DNA of 46,292 nt from an uncultured Verrucomicrobiota bacterium (lineage in GTDB: Bacteria > Verrucomicrobiota > Kiritimatiellia > Kiritimatiellales > Tichowtungiaceae), in assembly GCA_903826865.1 (NCBI GenBank), contig CAIKGD010000064.1, positions 1 to 46,292 of the forward strand, in the 5' to 3' direction. The notes beneath the pieces were generated by a model. That model searched no databases. It was not told the origin of the DNA and saw nothing but the letters and a program-made list of their open reading frames with translations. A program made the translations under genes and the position numbers. Shown here one piece after another: positions 8,723 through 17,424 of this stretch. Position 1 is the first letter of the stretch. The number at the start of each line of letters is the position of its first letter.

Positions 8723-9751
8723 ATGAGACTTTCTGAGGTGGCTGGGAAAATAGGAGGCAGACTCGAGGGGGACGGTAGTGTAGACATACGCGGCGTAGCC
8801 GGAATCAGCGAGGCTGGCGAGGGGGAAGTCAGTTTTATAGCAAACCCTCATTACACCGATGAAGCCGCAATGACAAAAGCCTCTGCGGTCATTGTATCTG
8901 AAAACTGGAACAGCGCCTGTTCGGCGGCGCTGATTCGCACTAAGAATCCTGACGAGGCTTTTACAAAAGCCGCCGGACTTTTTTATACGCCGCCGGCGCG
9001 GCCGGCCAAGGGGATACATCCGTCTGCTTTGGTGGCAGCTGATGCGGAAATCGGTGAAAACGTTTCTATTGGTATGTTATGCATAATTGAATCCGGCGCG
9101 GAAATCGGTGCAGGCACTGTTATTCTGCCGCAGTGCTATATAGGCCGCAAAGCAGTTCTTGGCGAAGACTGCTGGCTTTATCCTCAGGTGTCTTTGCGCG
9201 AAGGAGTAAGAATCGGTAAACGGGCCATCGTGCATAATGGAACCGTCATTGGCAGTGACGGGTTCGGCTATACAGTTGATGCTCAAGGCGGGCGCACGAA
9301 AATCCCTCAGCTAGGAATTGTCGAAATCGGCGACGATGTTGAAATCGGGGCCAACGTTACAATTGATCGTGCCCGGTTCGGTAGAACCCTCATCGGCAAC
9401 GGCGTCAAAATAGATAATCTGGTTCAGATTGCGCACAATGTTGTGATTGGCGATCACGCTGTTATTATTGCACAAAGCGCTATTGCGGGGAGTACCCATA
9501 TCGGTAGGAAGGTTATAATTGCCGGACAGGCGGGGATCGCCGGGCATCTTCATGTGGGTGACGGAGCTGTTATTGGGGCAAAAGCGGCTGTGACCAAGGA
9601 TGTTGAGCCCGGCGTATATGTTATCGGTGTTCCTGCCCTGCCGGCGGCAAAATTCAAAAGAGCCCAAGCAGGGCTAATGCTTCTTCCGAAGTTCAAGGAG
9701 CGTGTCGCCGAACTTGAGGCGAGAATACGTAAACTGGAAGAAAACAGATAA
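8723..9751 (+). CDS. lpxD: UDP-3-O-(3-hydroxyacyl)glucosamine N-acyltransferase LpxD
   Basis: LpxD adds the second acyl chain in lipid A synthesis. The 342-aa product has the N-terminal uridine-binding domain (about 1-100, with GEVSFIANPHY), followed by many hexapeptide repeats forming a left-handed beta helix (about 105-300; includes the catalytic-His region QIAHNVVIG) and a C-terminal helix with ELEARIRKLEE. It starts two bases after skp. Its presence shows the organism makes a lipid A-type outer membrane. Confidence 0.94.
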   Translation: MRLSEVAGKIGGRLEGDGSVDIRGVAGISEAGEGEVSFIANPHYTDEAAMTKASAVIVSENWNSACSAALIRTKNPDEAFTKAAGLFYTPPARPAKGIHPSALVAADAEIGENVSIGMLCIIESGAEIGAGTVILPQCYIGRKAVLGEDCWLYPQVSLREGVRIGKRAIVHNGTVIGSDGFGYTVDAQGGRTKIPQLGIVEIGDDVEIGANVTIDRARFGRTLIGNGVKIDNLVQIAHNVVIGDHAVIIAQSAIAGSTHIGRKVIIAGQAGIAGHLHVGDGAVIGAKAAVTKDVEPGVYVIGVPALPAAKFKRAQAGLMLLPKFKERVAELEARIRKLEENR

Positions 9752-9987
9752 GCTTAACAGATTTGTATTTCAACAATAAAAACAAATACAAAAATGTGTG
9801 ATAAGCAACAGTATGCTTAATGGAAAAACAGCTTTTTATTAATCGTAATGTATTAAAAGTAAACGGTTTAAATATATTAATAATTACACAGTGAATTCAG
9901 GAACGATTTCTGCTAAAATCTAAAAATGTTCCCGTTCCTCAAAAAAGGGTTGAACATTTATTTAACGGAATAAAAAGGAGAAATAAA
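9752..9987 (+). promoter_or_regulatory. AT-rich leader between lpxD and glnN
   Basis: No gene is visible in this 236-bp AT-rich stretch. A 9-bp perfect inverted repeat TTTGTATTT/AAATACAAA (9762-9770, 9784-9792) follows lpxD and could help end its transcript. Further on, AGGAACG (9899-9905) and CGTTCCT (9933-9939) form a second inverted pair that brackets a possible -10 box TAAAAT (9914-9919), so it may be a regulatory site for glnN. No sigma-54 -24/-12 element was found. Confidence 0.35.
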
Positions 9988-12039
9988 ATGGCTAATCCAA
10001 CCGATCTGTTTGGCGAAAATGTATTCAGTATGAAAGTTATGCGCGAGCATCTTTCCGAAGCGACTGTAAAATCCCTCAAAGAGACCATTAACGCCGGCAA
10101 AAGCCTTGATGCAAGTATCGCGGATGAAGTGGCTGAGGCGATGAAAGAGTGGGCTATCGGCAAGGGTGCAACGCACTACACACATTGGTTCCAGCCGCTG
10201 ACCGGCTCCACCGCTGAGAAACACGATTCGTTTATCGTTCCGGACGGTGAAGGTTCAGTGGTTTGTAAATTTTCCGGTGCCGAATTGATTCAGGGTGAAC
10301 CGGATGCCTCCAGTTTTCCGTCTGGCGGGTTGCGTGCCACCTTTGAAGCACGCGGATACACGGGATGGGATCCAAGCAGCCCCGCCTTTATTAAAGACAA
10401 CACGCTTTGCATTCCTACGGTATTCTGCGGATATCACGGCGAAGCGCTCGACAAAAAAACTCCGTTGTTGCGCTCCATGAAGGCACTTGACAAGCAGGCC
10501 TGTCGTCTGGGCAAGCTTTTCGGTATTAAAATTAAGCAAAAAGCGTTTGCGACACTCGGTGCAGAGCAGGAATATTTTCTGATAGATGAAGAACTCTATA
10601 ATGCACGCCTTGATCTTCAACAGACCGGAAGGACGCTTTTCGGCAGCTGTCCGGCTAAGCATCAACAGATGGAGGATCATTATTTCGGTGCAATCAAAAC
10701 CCGCGTATTGGCATTTATGGAAGAGCTGGACGCGGAGCTTTGGAGAATGGGGGTTCCATCTAAAACACGGCACAATGAAGTTGCTCCGGCTCAGTTTGAA
10801 ATGGCCCCGGTATTTGAAGAACTCAACCTTGCCGTTGACCATAACATGATAGCCATGGAAGTGTTGCGCAAGACCGCTGAAAGACACGGCCTGGTCTGTC
10901 TGTTGCATGAAAAACCCTATGCCGGTGTCAACGGTTCCGGTAAGCACAATAACTGGTCTCTTTGCGGACCAGACGGTAAAAACTGGCTCTCACCCGGGGA
11001 CAACCCGCACGAAAATGCAAAATTCATAACTATGATCTGCGCGCTGATCAAAGCGGTTGATACCCACGCTGACCTGTTGCGTTCAACAGTTGCCACAGCA
11101 GGCAACGATCATCGGTTGGGAGCCAACGAAGCGCCTCCGGCGATCATCTCAATATTTCTGGGCGATCAGCTCACTGATATTATTGAGCAAATCGAAAAAG
11201 GCGGAGCCAAGAGTTCTAAAGCCGGCGGATCCATTAACCTCGGCGTGGACACCTTGCCGACCTTGCCGCGCGGTAATACAGACCGTAACCGAACCTCGCC
11301 GTTTGCTTTTACCGGAAACAAGTTCGAGTTCCGGGCTGTTGGTTCCAACCAGAGCTGCGCCGGTTCAAACGTGGTACTCAACACTATCGTTACCGAAGCG
11401 CTCGATGAAATCTGCACCCGGCTCGAGGCGGATGTAAAAGCCGGCAAAGATTTCAACGTCGCCTTGCAGGCTGTTCTTTCCGGCATAATTAAAAAGCACA
11501 AACGCATTCTTTTTAACGGCGATAACTACACAGCCGCCTGGACTGCTGAAGCCGAAAAACGCGGTTTGCCGAACGTTAAGAAAACGCCCGAAGCACTTGA
11601 AGCGTTCACGACTCCGAAAGCGGCCAAGCTTTTCAGCAAATATGGCGTACTGACGGAGAAGGAGTTGCATTCCCGCCACGAGATTTATAAAGAAACCTAC
11701 GAAAAAGTTATCGAAATCGAAGCTGGCGTCATGATCACCATGGTCAAGACTATGATCATTCCAGCCGTTTTGGCCGCACAGGGAGAACTGGCAGCAACGA
11801 TAGAAACCGTAAAAGCATGCAAAGGAAAAACAGCGGGGTCGCAAACTATGCTTAAGGCGATCTGCGATGGAACCGAAGTGCTGTTTAAGGCTGTTTCTGC
11901 TCTCGAAAATGCTCATGGCGCAGCTAAACTGATTGCCGGTATGAGTAAAGTCCGCGTAGCGGTTGATGCTCTCGAAAAGATGGTTCCGGAACAGTTTTGG
12001 CCTGTTCCGTCCTACGCCGAAATGTTGTTTATGATGTAA
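9988..12039 (+). CDS. glnN: Glutamine synthetase type III (GSIII)
   Basis: The enzyme condenses ammonia with glutamate using ATP. The 683-aa length and sequence mark the large type III form: [16 protein letters not shown] at the N-terminus, the [21 protein letters not shown] segment, EQEYFLID with metal-binding Glu residues, [12 protein letters not shown], the [10 protein letters not shown] nucleotide-binding region, and [23 protein letters not shown]. It starts behind AAGGAG at 7-base spacing and stands as a single-gene unit with its own leader and terminator. Confidence 0.95.
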   Translation: MANPTDLFGENVFSMKVMREHLSEATVKSLKETINAGKSLDASIADEVAEAMKEWAIGKGATHYTHWFQPLTGSTAEKHDSFIVPDGEGSVVCKFSGAELIQGEPDASSFPSGGLRATFEARGYTGWDPSSPAFIKDNTLCIPTVFCGYHGEALDKKTPLLRSMKALDKQACRLGKLFGIKIKQKAFATLGAEQEYFLIDEELYNARLDLQQTGRTLFGSCPAKHQQMEDHYFGAIKTRVLAFMEELDAELWRMGVPSKTRHNEVAPAQFEMAPVFEELNLAVDHNMIAMEVLRKTAERHGLVCLLHEKPYAGVNGSGKHNNWSLCGPDGKNWLSPGDNPHENAKFITMICALIKAVDTHADLLRSTVATAGNDHRLGANEAPPAIISIFLGDQLTDIIEQIEKGGAKSSKAGGSINLGVDTLPTLPRGNTDRNRTSPFAFTGNKFEFRAVGSNQSCAGSNVVLNTIVTEALDEICTRLEADVKAGKDFNVALQAVLSGIIKKHKRILFNGDNYTAAWTAEAEKRGLPNVKKTPEALEAFTTPKAAKLFSKYGVLTEKELHSRHEIYKETYEKVIEIEAGVMITMVKTMIIPAVLAAQGELAATIETVKACKGKTAGSQTMLKAICDGTEVLFKAVSALENAHGAAKLIAGMSKVRVAVDALEKMVPEQFWPVPSYAEMLFMM

Positions 12040-12064
12040 TTCACGCCGACACATCAAAATGGCG

Positions 12065-12092
12065 AAAAGCTCCCCAAAGGGAGCTTTTCTCT
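12065..12092. terminator. Bidirectional rho-independent terminator
   Basis: AAAAGCTCCC (12065-12074), loop CAAA and GGGAGCTTTT (12079-12088) form a perfect 10-bp stem. T tracts follow in both orientations. It lies between glnN (plus) and the end of the minus-strand glycan-type operon at 12117, so it can stop both. Confidence 0.85.
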
Positions 12093-12116
12093 TGTAGACA
12101 GCAGAAGGCGGAGATA

Positions 12117-12782
12117 TCAGTGTCCCAGAAAATGACTCTGGAAGATATCGATGCCTAGATAGCTTTTGACGAAATAGATAATCAACATGATGCATATCCC
12201 GATGCTCAGGGCGAGGACGCCCAGCGCAAGCATCAGAGCCAGAATATTTCCGAAAAGCGGCGCGCCGTACCGGAAAGACTGCTGGGCGATGACGCGCAGG
12301 CGGTAAAGCCAGTAGGGGGCGCTGTATATCTGTTTATCTATGTCTTTCTGGTCGCGCAGCAGCTGCTGCTGAAGCGTTTCAATGTCGTACTGACGGACTG
12401 CTTCACGTACGGTCTGCTGAATGTCAGTCGGCGAGGCTGGTTTTTTAATGAAACGGAATATCTGCCCCTCGTTAATGGCTTTGATAAACTGGTCAGTCTC
12501 AAGCGCCGCGCTGAAAAGCACACTTTTGATCTGCGGGTTCCGCTGCTTGAGTGTGATCAGAAAGTCAAGTCCGCTTTGGCCGGGAAGGATATGGTCGCAT
12601 AGAATAGCCTTAACATGACGCCCGCGCAGAACCTCGACGGCTTCTTCAGATGACCCCGCCTGATAAAGGGTGTATTCCTTCTGCAATACCCGGTAGAGTA
12701 CCTTCAGCATAAACGCATCGTCATCGATAATCAGGACGGCGTCCTTTTCTTTCGAGGCAAACTCTTGGGGTATATCAGTCAC
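12117..12782 (-). CDS. Response regulator receiver protein with C-terminal membrane segment
   Basis: Residues about 14-130 form a CheY-like receiver with all key residues: acidic pocket Asp20-22 (IIDDDA), phosphoacceptor Asp63 (LCDHILPG), Ser91 and Lys113 (FIKKP). Instead of a DNA-binding or enzymatic output domain, a helical linker leads to a hydrophobic stretch around residues 172-207 that should span the membrane once, then a short tail. It starts at GTG 12782, overlapping the AlkP-like gene by 8 bases, and is the last gene of the operon. A sensor kinase is not encoded nearby. A role in placing or gating the upstream glycan enzymes at the membrane is only an inference. Confidence 0.75.
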   Translation of the reverse strand: MTDIPQEFASKEKDAVLIIDDDAFMLKVLYRVLQKEYTLYQAGSSEEAVEVLRGRHVKAILCDHILPGQSGLDFLITLKQRNPQIKSVLFSAALETDQFIKAINEGQIFRFIKKPASPTDIQQTVREAVRQYDIETLQQQLLRDQKDIDKQIYSAPYWLYRLRVIAQQSFRYGAPLFGNILALMLALGVLALSIGICIMLIIYFVKSYLGIDIFQSHFLGH

Positions 12783-13929
12783 AATAGCCGGTCTCCTTGT
12801 GCATTAGATGATAGATTTGATGTATCTTTGTCAAGCTCTCAGGCAGTTCGCGGTTGGAACAGATGGATGCTGCTGAGTCTGCATCCTGCGGAGAATAGCC
12901 GTGCATTCCTTTAATCTGCTTAATACCCATGAAGCTGGGAACGATCTGAATGCCGGAATTTATTAAGAAAATAAGTTCACCGTACAGATGGTCGGCAAAG
13001 TAAATTCCTTCGTGTTTCAACGCATCATCGGTCAGAAGGCGGCCCTTCGGGTGAGTATTCAGTCGAGCTGTGATTTTCTGACGGGCTTCGTCGGTTAAAA
13101 ACCAGAAACGTGCCATGGTGGAATCATAGAACGCGACATAATCCTCATTCCATCGCAAACCGGTTTCTTGAATGTCGGAGATCAAATCATATCCTTCAGT
13201 GATGTCGTGCATCCCGTGGTCGGTGAAAACATACCACGAAACCTCTTCATAATGCTCTTCTGCTGTCGTAATCAGACGGCGCACCTGTTGATCGTACCAA
13301 TGGATCAGCTCAGTAACTTTCGGATCGCGCGTGCCGACAGCGTGCATCAGAGCATCAAGTTTTCCGAGTGAGCAGTAGGCAAACTCAATGCGCTGCGATT
13401 CGATGTCTGCGGTAAGGCGCGCCAGCTTGGTTTCGTCGCTTACGGCGCTGTCGTGAACGTAATGCGGAATGCCGTGCCGTGCTAACTTGTCAAAAATTGT
13501 TTCACCGTGCAACAATCCGCCCGGTACCCATATTCGTTTTTTTTCAGCGTAATTGAAAAGCGGAAGATATTTAAACGGAACGCCGTAGAGCTGGAAATAG
13601 CCGGTGAATCCCAGCACTTTTTTTATCAGCCGGCTTAAGTAGTGCCGCACCCGCCCGCGCAGGAAAATTGAATCCGGCAGAATCGCCAGAGCTCTTGTCC
13701 ATTTGAAAGGCGAGCCTTTGGGGTCGTAATAAAATGACGACCACATCAGGTGCTCGCAAGGCAGTTTGCCGGAAATAATCGACGGATCACACGCCGAGGA
13801 ATAGCCCAGAATGGTGTCGAGTTTTTTATGGTCGCGGATCAGTCCTTGCAGGAAGAACGGGTGGCGGAGAAAAATTTCCCTGCCGAACGCATCAATAAAA
13901 ATAAAAAGACTCAGCTTTGGCTTTTTCAT
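12775..13929 (-). CDS. Alkaline-phosphatase-superfamily protein (type I phosphodiesterase/nucleotide pyrophosphatase-like)
   Basis: The 384-aa product has the metal-binding pattern of the AlkP superfamily: an N-terminal Asp in LFIFIDAFG (D13), a Ser-rich candidate nucleophile region GYSSACDPSIISG (about 42-54), the metal ligands FTDHGMHD (about 235-242) and a late His in KGMHGYSP. There is no signal peptide, so it probably acts in the cytoplasm. The frame is open further upstream, but the ATG at 13929 forms an ATGA overlap with the preceding gene and begins at the first beta strand. Substrate is unknown; its operon partners suggest a phospho-sugar, nucleotide or polyprenyl-linked intermediate. 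Confidence 0.7.
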   Translation of the reverse strand: MKKPKLSLFIFIDAFGREIFLRHPFFLQGLIRDHKKLDTILGYSSACDPSIISGKLPCEHLMWSSFYYDPKGSPFKWTRALAILPDSIFLRGRVRHYLSRLIKKVLGFTGYFQLYGVPFKYLPLFNYAEKKRIWVPGGLLHGETIFDKLARHGIPHYVHDSAVSDETKLARLTADIESQRIEFAYCSLGKLDALMHAVGTRDPKVTELIHWYDQQVRRLITTAEEHYEEVSWYVFTDHGMHDITEGYDLISDIQETGLRWNEDYVAFYDSTMARFWFLTDEARQKITARLNTHPKGRLLTDDALKHEGIYFADHLYGELIFLINSGIQIVPSFMGIKQIKGMHGYSPQDADSAASICSNRELPESLTKIHQIYHLMHKETGYCD

Positions 13930-15044
13930 GAAAACCTTTGCTGGAGAGCATAGAAAGCCCGGCACAGATCTTCAAATCCGTTTTCATCGGTGTGAAGCAG
14001 CCAGCGTATTTCTTCGCGGTCCGGATGTTTCGTCAGCAGCAGCAGCGGCAGCGCCGCATAAAGCCGCAGGCGCGGATGGGCAAAGCAGTACGGAAGTACG
14101 CGCGGCCCGAAGGTGCGCAGGTTGTGCATCGCGTTTTTCAGCGGTGAACCTTCTGTTCCAAGGTTTGGAAAAGCGCGCGCATATTTTTCAAGAGTCGGGA
14201 ACTTTCGGTTGAGCCGCCGCGGCTCATACCACATAAAAAAACGTTCGTAGCGTTGTACAGTTTCTGCAAACTGCAGATGAATATTTTTGCTTTCCAGAGC
14301 TTGAAAATTCACCCGCTCTTTGAAGTCAATCGCACGGCTGTAAGCGTTAACAAAATCGCACGGATCGTTCAGTCCGGACAGGTCTGTTTCCGGCAGACGG
14401 TGTTTTTTGACGACATACGAAAGGTCGTAAGCTCCGCGCAGCAGCAGCGCACAATCGCCGAAGGCCAGATCGGCCTTAAACAGGAATTTAATGAAGCGGT
14501 GACGCTCTTCACGCGTCAGTGTTTCGGGCTGGGCGAGCCGGCGCTTGATGTCGAGCAGCAGCTTACCGCGGTTCATCAGCAGGCGCGTACCTTCCGAAAG
14601 AGGAATGGCGCAGTTTGGATAGGCCGGCAAGGCATCGAGAATCGTTTGGTCGCCGCGGATTACGCGGTGGCCGTACTTCATCTCGTAGTTCAGTAATGAA
14701 AATTCGCATTTCGGCAGCGCGTTCTTAAGGTAGGGATAGAGATCAACCGGCAGGCCCAGTTCTTCTGTAAGCGTCTTTTCCAGTTTCTTGAGCGCGCGTT
14801 TCAGCAGCGGATCAAGCGAATTTGTTACCACAATCAGGTCATAGTCGTTGAACGGTAGCTCCTGGTCGTCCGGGCCGATCATCGGTGAACCTTCGCCCCG
14901 CCCGTAGCCGCCAAGCAGCACCAGCGCTTGCCAGTGTTTTGAAAAGGGGGAAGCGTACAACGCGTCGGCGATACGCTTCATGTCCGCATCAATGCGGGCA
15001 TCGAACGCCGGTGAGCCTTTAACGGAATATTTACCCACGGGCAC
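13926..15044 (-). CDS. Nucleotidyltransferase-fold protein of unknown substrate
   Basis: The 372-aa product carries the polymerase-beta-like nucleotidyltransferase signature: GGYGRGEG (residues 45-52), then NDYDLIVV (D67 and D69 as candidate metal ligands), followed by a long helical part with many Arg/Lys residues. It starts at GTG 15044, overlapping the GT2 gene by 14 bases, and its TGA overlaps the ATG of the AlkP-like gene. The position between glycosyltransferases and a phosphodiesterase-like protein suggests transfer of a nucleotide or nucleotide-derived group in glycan assembly, which is inference. No closer family is recognised. Confidence 0.6.
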   Translation of the reverse strand: MPVGKYSVKGSPAFDARIDADMKRIADALYASPFSKHWQALVLLGGYGRGEGSPMIGPDDQELPFNDYDLIVVTNSLDPLLKRALKKLEKTLTEELGLPVDLYPYLKNALPKCEFSLLNYEMKYGHRVIRGDQTILDALPAYPNCAIPLSEGTRLLMNRGKLLLDIKRRLAQPETLTREERHRFIKFLFKADLAFGDCALLLRGAYDLSYVVKKHRLPETDLSGLNDPCDFVNAYSRAIDFKERVNFQALESKNIHLQFAETVQRYERFFMWYEPRRLNRKFPTLEKYARAFPNLGTEGSPLKNAMHNLRTFGPRVLPYCFAHPRLRLYAALPLLLLTKHPDREEIRWLLHTDENGFEDLCRAFYALQQRFS

Positions 15045-15870
15045 CTTCTTTCAGCCCCCGGTAAAGACCGGTGTGGATGACGGCGCGGTAGGCAATGTTA
15101 TAGGGAATCGTGTCGAGCCGACCTTTGCGAACGGCATAGAGCAGATCGCGCGCCCACTCTTTCAAAAGTTCCAATGTTTGTAAAAACAGGTTGGCGTGCC
15201 GGCCGTAGGTTTGCGCAAAGGTCACACCGTGACGGAACTTTTTGTGATACAGCCCGTTAAGCGTGTAATTGTGAGAGTGCTCAACCGTTGAATCTTTGAC
15301 CAGTTTGAAGCTTCCGCCTGCCGCCCGGCAGAGTTTGGCCCAGGCGACATCTTCGGCGTAACCCTGTTCCGGAAATTTTATTTTTTTCCAGAGGTCTCGC
15401 CGGAAGGCGCAGGTGACAGCGGAGAAAAAGTCGGCGTTGTTTTCTTTGATGTTCTTCGGATCGTAAGCGCGCAGATAATCGTAAGCGACGATGAAATGCG
15501 CGTCTGGGCGGGTTATCTGTGTGCTCATTACGGCATCGGCTTCGCCGGCGAAAAGCGGACGGAGCAGTTTTTCGAGCGCATCATCGCTCAGAAAGATCGC
15601 ATCGGCGTTTTGGAAAACAACGAACTCCTGCGTTGTTCTTGCGGTCATATCATTGAGTACCTTGCCCGGGATGTAAGCGGCAGAAGGAATACAGATCAGA
15701 TGGGCGGCATCTACTGCGGCGCGCAGGATTTCCAGCGAACCGTCAGTTGAACCGGAATCAACAGCGAACAGTTCAATGTCTTTGAACGTCTGCCGCTGAA
15801 GACTGGCGATAGCTGCCGGAAGGTACGGCATCTCGTTTTTTGAGCGCATGATAACGGCGACGCGACTCAT
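15031..15870 (-). CDS. Family 2 glycosyltransferase
   Basis: The 279-aa product has the GT-A fold start of GT2 enzymes: VAVIMRSKNEMPYLPAAIASLQ, then AVDSGSTDGSLEIL, and a FQNADAIFLSDDAL segment in the place of the metal-binding DXD. Later EDVAWAKL resembles the acceptor-side ED motif. It resembles rhamnosyltransferase-type GT2 proteins. It begins in an ATGA overlap with the GT4 gene, so the pair is translationally coupled. Donor and acceptor cannot be read from sequence. Confidence 0.82.
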   Translation of the reverse strand: MSRVAVIMRSKNEMPYLPAAIASLQRQTFKDIELFAVDSGSTDGSLEILRAAVDAAHLICIPSAAYIPGKVLNDMTARTTQEFVVFQNADAIFLSDDALEKLLRPLFAGEADAVMSTQITRPDAHFIVAYDYLRAYDPKNIKENNADFFSAVTCAFRRDLWKKIKFPEQGYAEDVAWAKLCRAAGGSFKLVKDSTVEHSHNYTLNGLYHKKFRHGVTFAQTYGRHANLFLQTLELLKEWARDLLYAVRKGRLDTIPYNIAYRAVIHTGLYRGLKEGARG

Positions 15871-17003
15871 AATCCCGCAGTCCTTTCGTAGATGTCGAGA
15901 GTCTGCCTTGCTGTGCGGTTCCAGTCAAACTCCGCTGCATATGCAATACCGTGCAGGCGCTTCTCCTCGCTCCAGCCTTCCAGGAGTGTTTTTTTCAGAC
16001 ATTGCGTAATTTCTTCGGTGCTGTGCGGATTGAATTTCGGCACCACATTTCCGGCGATTTCGCGCATGGAAGAAGTGTTTGAGCACATGACAGGGGCTCC
16101 GCAGGCGAGGGCTTCAATGATCGGAAACCCGAACCCCTCGAAGAGCGAAGGGAACGCCATGAGATCGCAGACACTGTAGAAAAGCGGCAAATCCTCCAGA
16201 GGAAGGAATCCGGGAAAAAGAATATCGCCATGTACCGGACTGGCTGCAGCGCGTGCGCGGATGACGGGCGCACCGTTCCAGTCGGCACCCGGCAGTACCA
16301 GTTTGTGCGGGCTGTCCGTTTCCGCCTTGAAGCGCTCGAATGCCTCAATCAACCGGACATGGTTTTTCGCCGGATGTTCCAGCCGTGAAACATAAATTAT
16401 GAAAGGCTTGCCGAGGTTGTACTTTTCAGCGAGTTGCGCGCGGGCGGCCTGCTTTTCGACAGGCTTGAAAATCTGATGGTTGATGCCGGAGTAGAGTACG
16501 GTGATCTTTCCCGGCGGTACGCCGACACGCTCGACGATGTCTTTCTTCGAATAATGGCTGACGGTGATGATATGGTCAGCATTGCGAATCTGGGCCGGGA
16601 CGATGCGGCGGTTATAGAACATCCGCGCGGCGTCATATTTGGCGTCCATCGAAAGGGTGGCGACGTCGTGAACGGTTGCGACGATCGGACAGGTTTTCAC
16701 CAGTGGAATCCGCCGGTAGCTCGGCACATGCAGCAGATCAAACTTTTTGATCTTTCCAATGAGCGGAAGCATGGTGTTGTGCCACGCGATATTGACCACC
16801 GGATGGGAAACAACCCCGGAATAGAGGGTTTTGTAAAAATTCGGCGAGGTCAGTTTGATCAGATCGGCTTCGCGTAACGGCATCATGATATCGTAGTGAC
16901 TGACCGGATCTTCCTGCTGGAGGTGCCGAATCAGTTCCCGGATGTAGGAAGCCACGCCGGAGCGTCCCCCTTGCATTACAAATGCTGAAAATCCAATGTT
17001 CAT
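15867..17003 (-). CDS. Family 4 (GT-B) glycosyltransferase
   Basis: The 378-aa product is a retaining GT4: an N-terminal acceptor domain with a glycine-rich loop (MQGGRSGVASYIREL), a linker with YVSRLEHPAKNH, and a C-terminal donor-binding domain with the EX7E-type motif FPSLFEGFGFPIIEALACG (near residues 285-303). It is the first gene of the five-gene minus-strand operon. It probably adds a sugar to a lipid-linked or surface glycan on the cytoplasmic side of the membrane. Confidence 0.87.
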   Translation of the reverse strand: MNIGFSAFVMQGGRSGVASYIRELIRHLQQEDPVSHYDIMMPLREADLIKLTSPNFYKTLYSGVVSHPVVNIAWHNTMLPLIGKIKKFDLLHVPSYRRIPLVKTCPIVATVHDVATLSMDAKYDAARMFYNRRIVPAQIRNADHIITVSHYSKKDIVERVGVPPGKITVLYSGINHQIFKPVEKQAARAQLAEKYNLGKPFIIYVSRLEHPAKNHVRLIEAFERFKAETDSPHKLVLPGADWNGAPVIRARAAASPVHGDILFPGFLPLEDLPLFYSVCDLMAFPSLFEGFGFPIIEALACGAPVMCSNTSSMREIAGNVVPKFNPHSTEEITQCLKKTLLEGWSEEKRLHGIAYAAEFDWNRTARQTLDIYERTAGL

Positions 17004-17424
17004 TGACGGCGGATTCTAGCCATACCGGAGCAGTTTTAAAACAAACTTCCCTGTAAAAGTTGGATTCTTAAAAGCACATGGGTGGATTGTGCGCCTTTTG
17101 CGATATTCCGGATGGCCGGACTGGCTGAAACTTCAAACTCAAGCTGGCGTATTTCCCGTTCTGCCTCAATGAGAATTGTCAGTGCGTGCGGTTTGAAAAC
17201 CAATCACGCCATTGTGCTGCGAAAGCAAGCTTCGCATGCAGGCCGCGACGGGCCCGACACTTTTCTTTTATCGGTATCGCAACCCCGGACACATCAACCA
17301 GAAATTTCTGAAATTAACTTTACAAGATACATAAATTCAGTTTAAAAGAAATGAAATACATTCAATACAACACAAGAGTTGTAAACAGTAACAGCACTAT
17401 GGCGATGATGTGTTCGGAGGCGCA
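17004..17424. other. 420-bp divergent intergenic region
   Basis: This region separates the minus-strand operon from the large secreted-protein gene and should hold both promoters, though no clear -35/-10 pair stands out. It contains a 12-bp perfect palindrome CAGAAATTTCTG (17299-17310) and a weak 6-bp stem TGCGAA/TTCGCA (17218-17236). A weak minus-strand open stretch at about 17030-17200 has no start-site or family support, so I see no gene here. Confidence 0.35.

Noticed and set aside
17030-17345. Open stretches on both strands in the 17.0-17.4 kb spacer, considered as a gene or gene remnant
   Set aside because: No start with a ribosome-binding site and no family pattern; the minus-strand stretch is short and ends just before the GT4 promoter.
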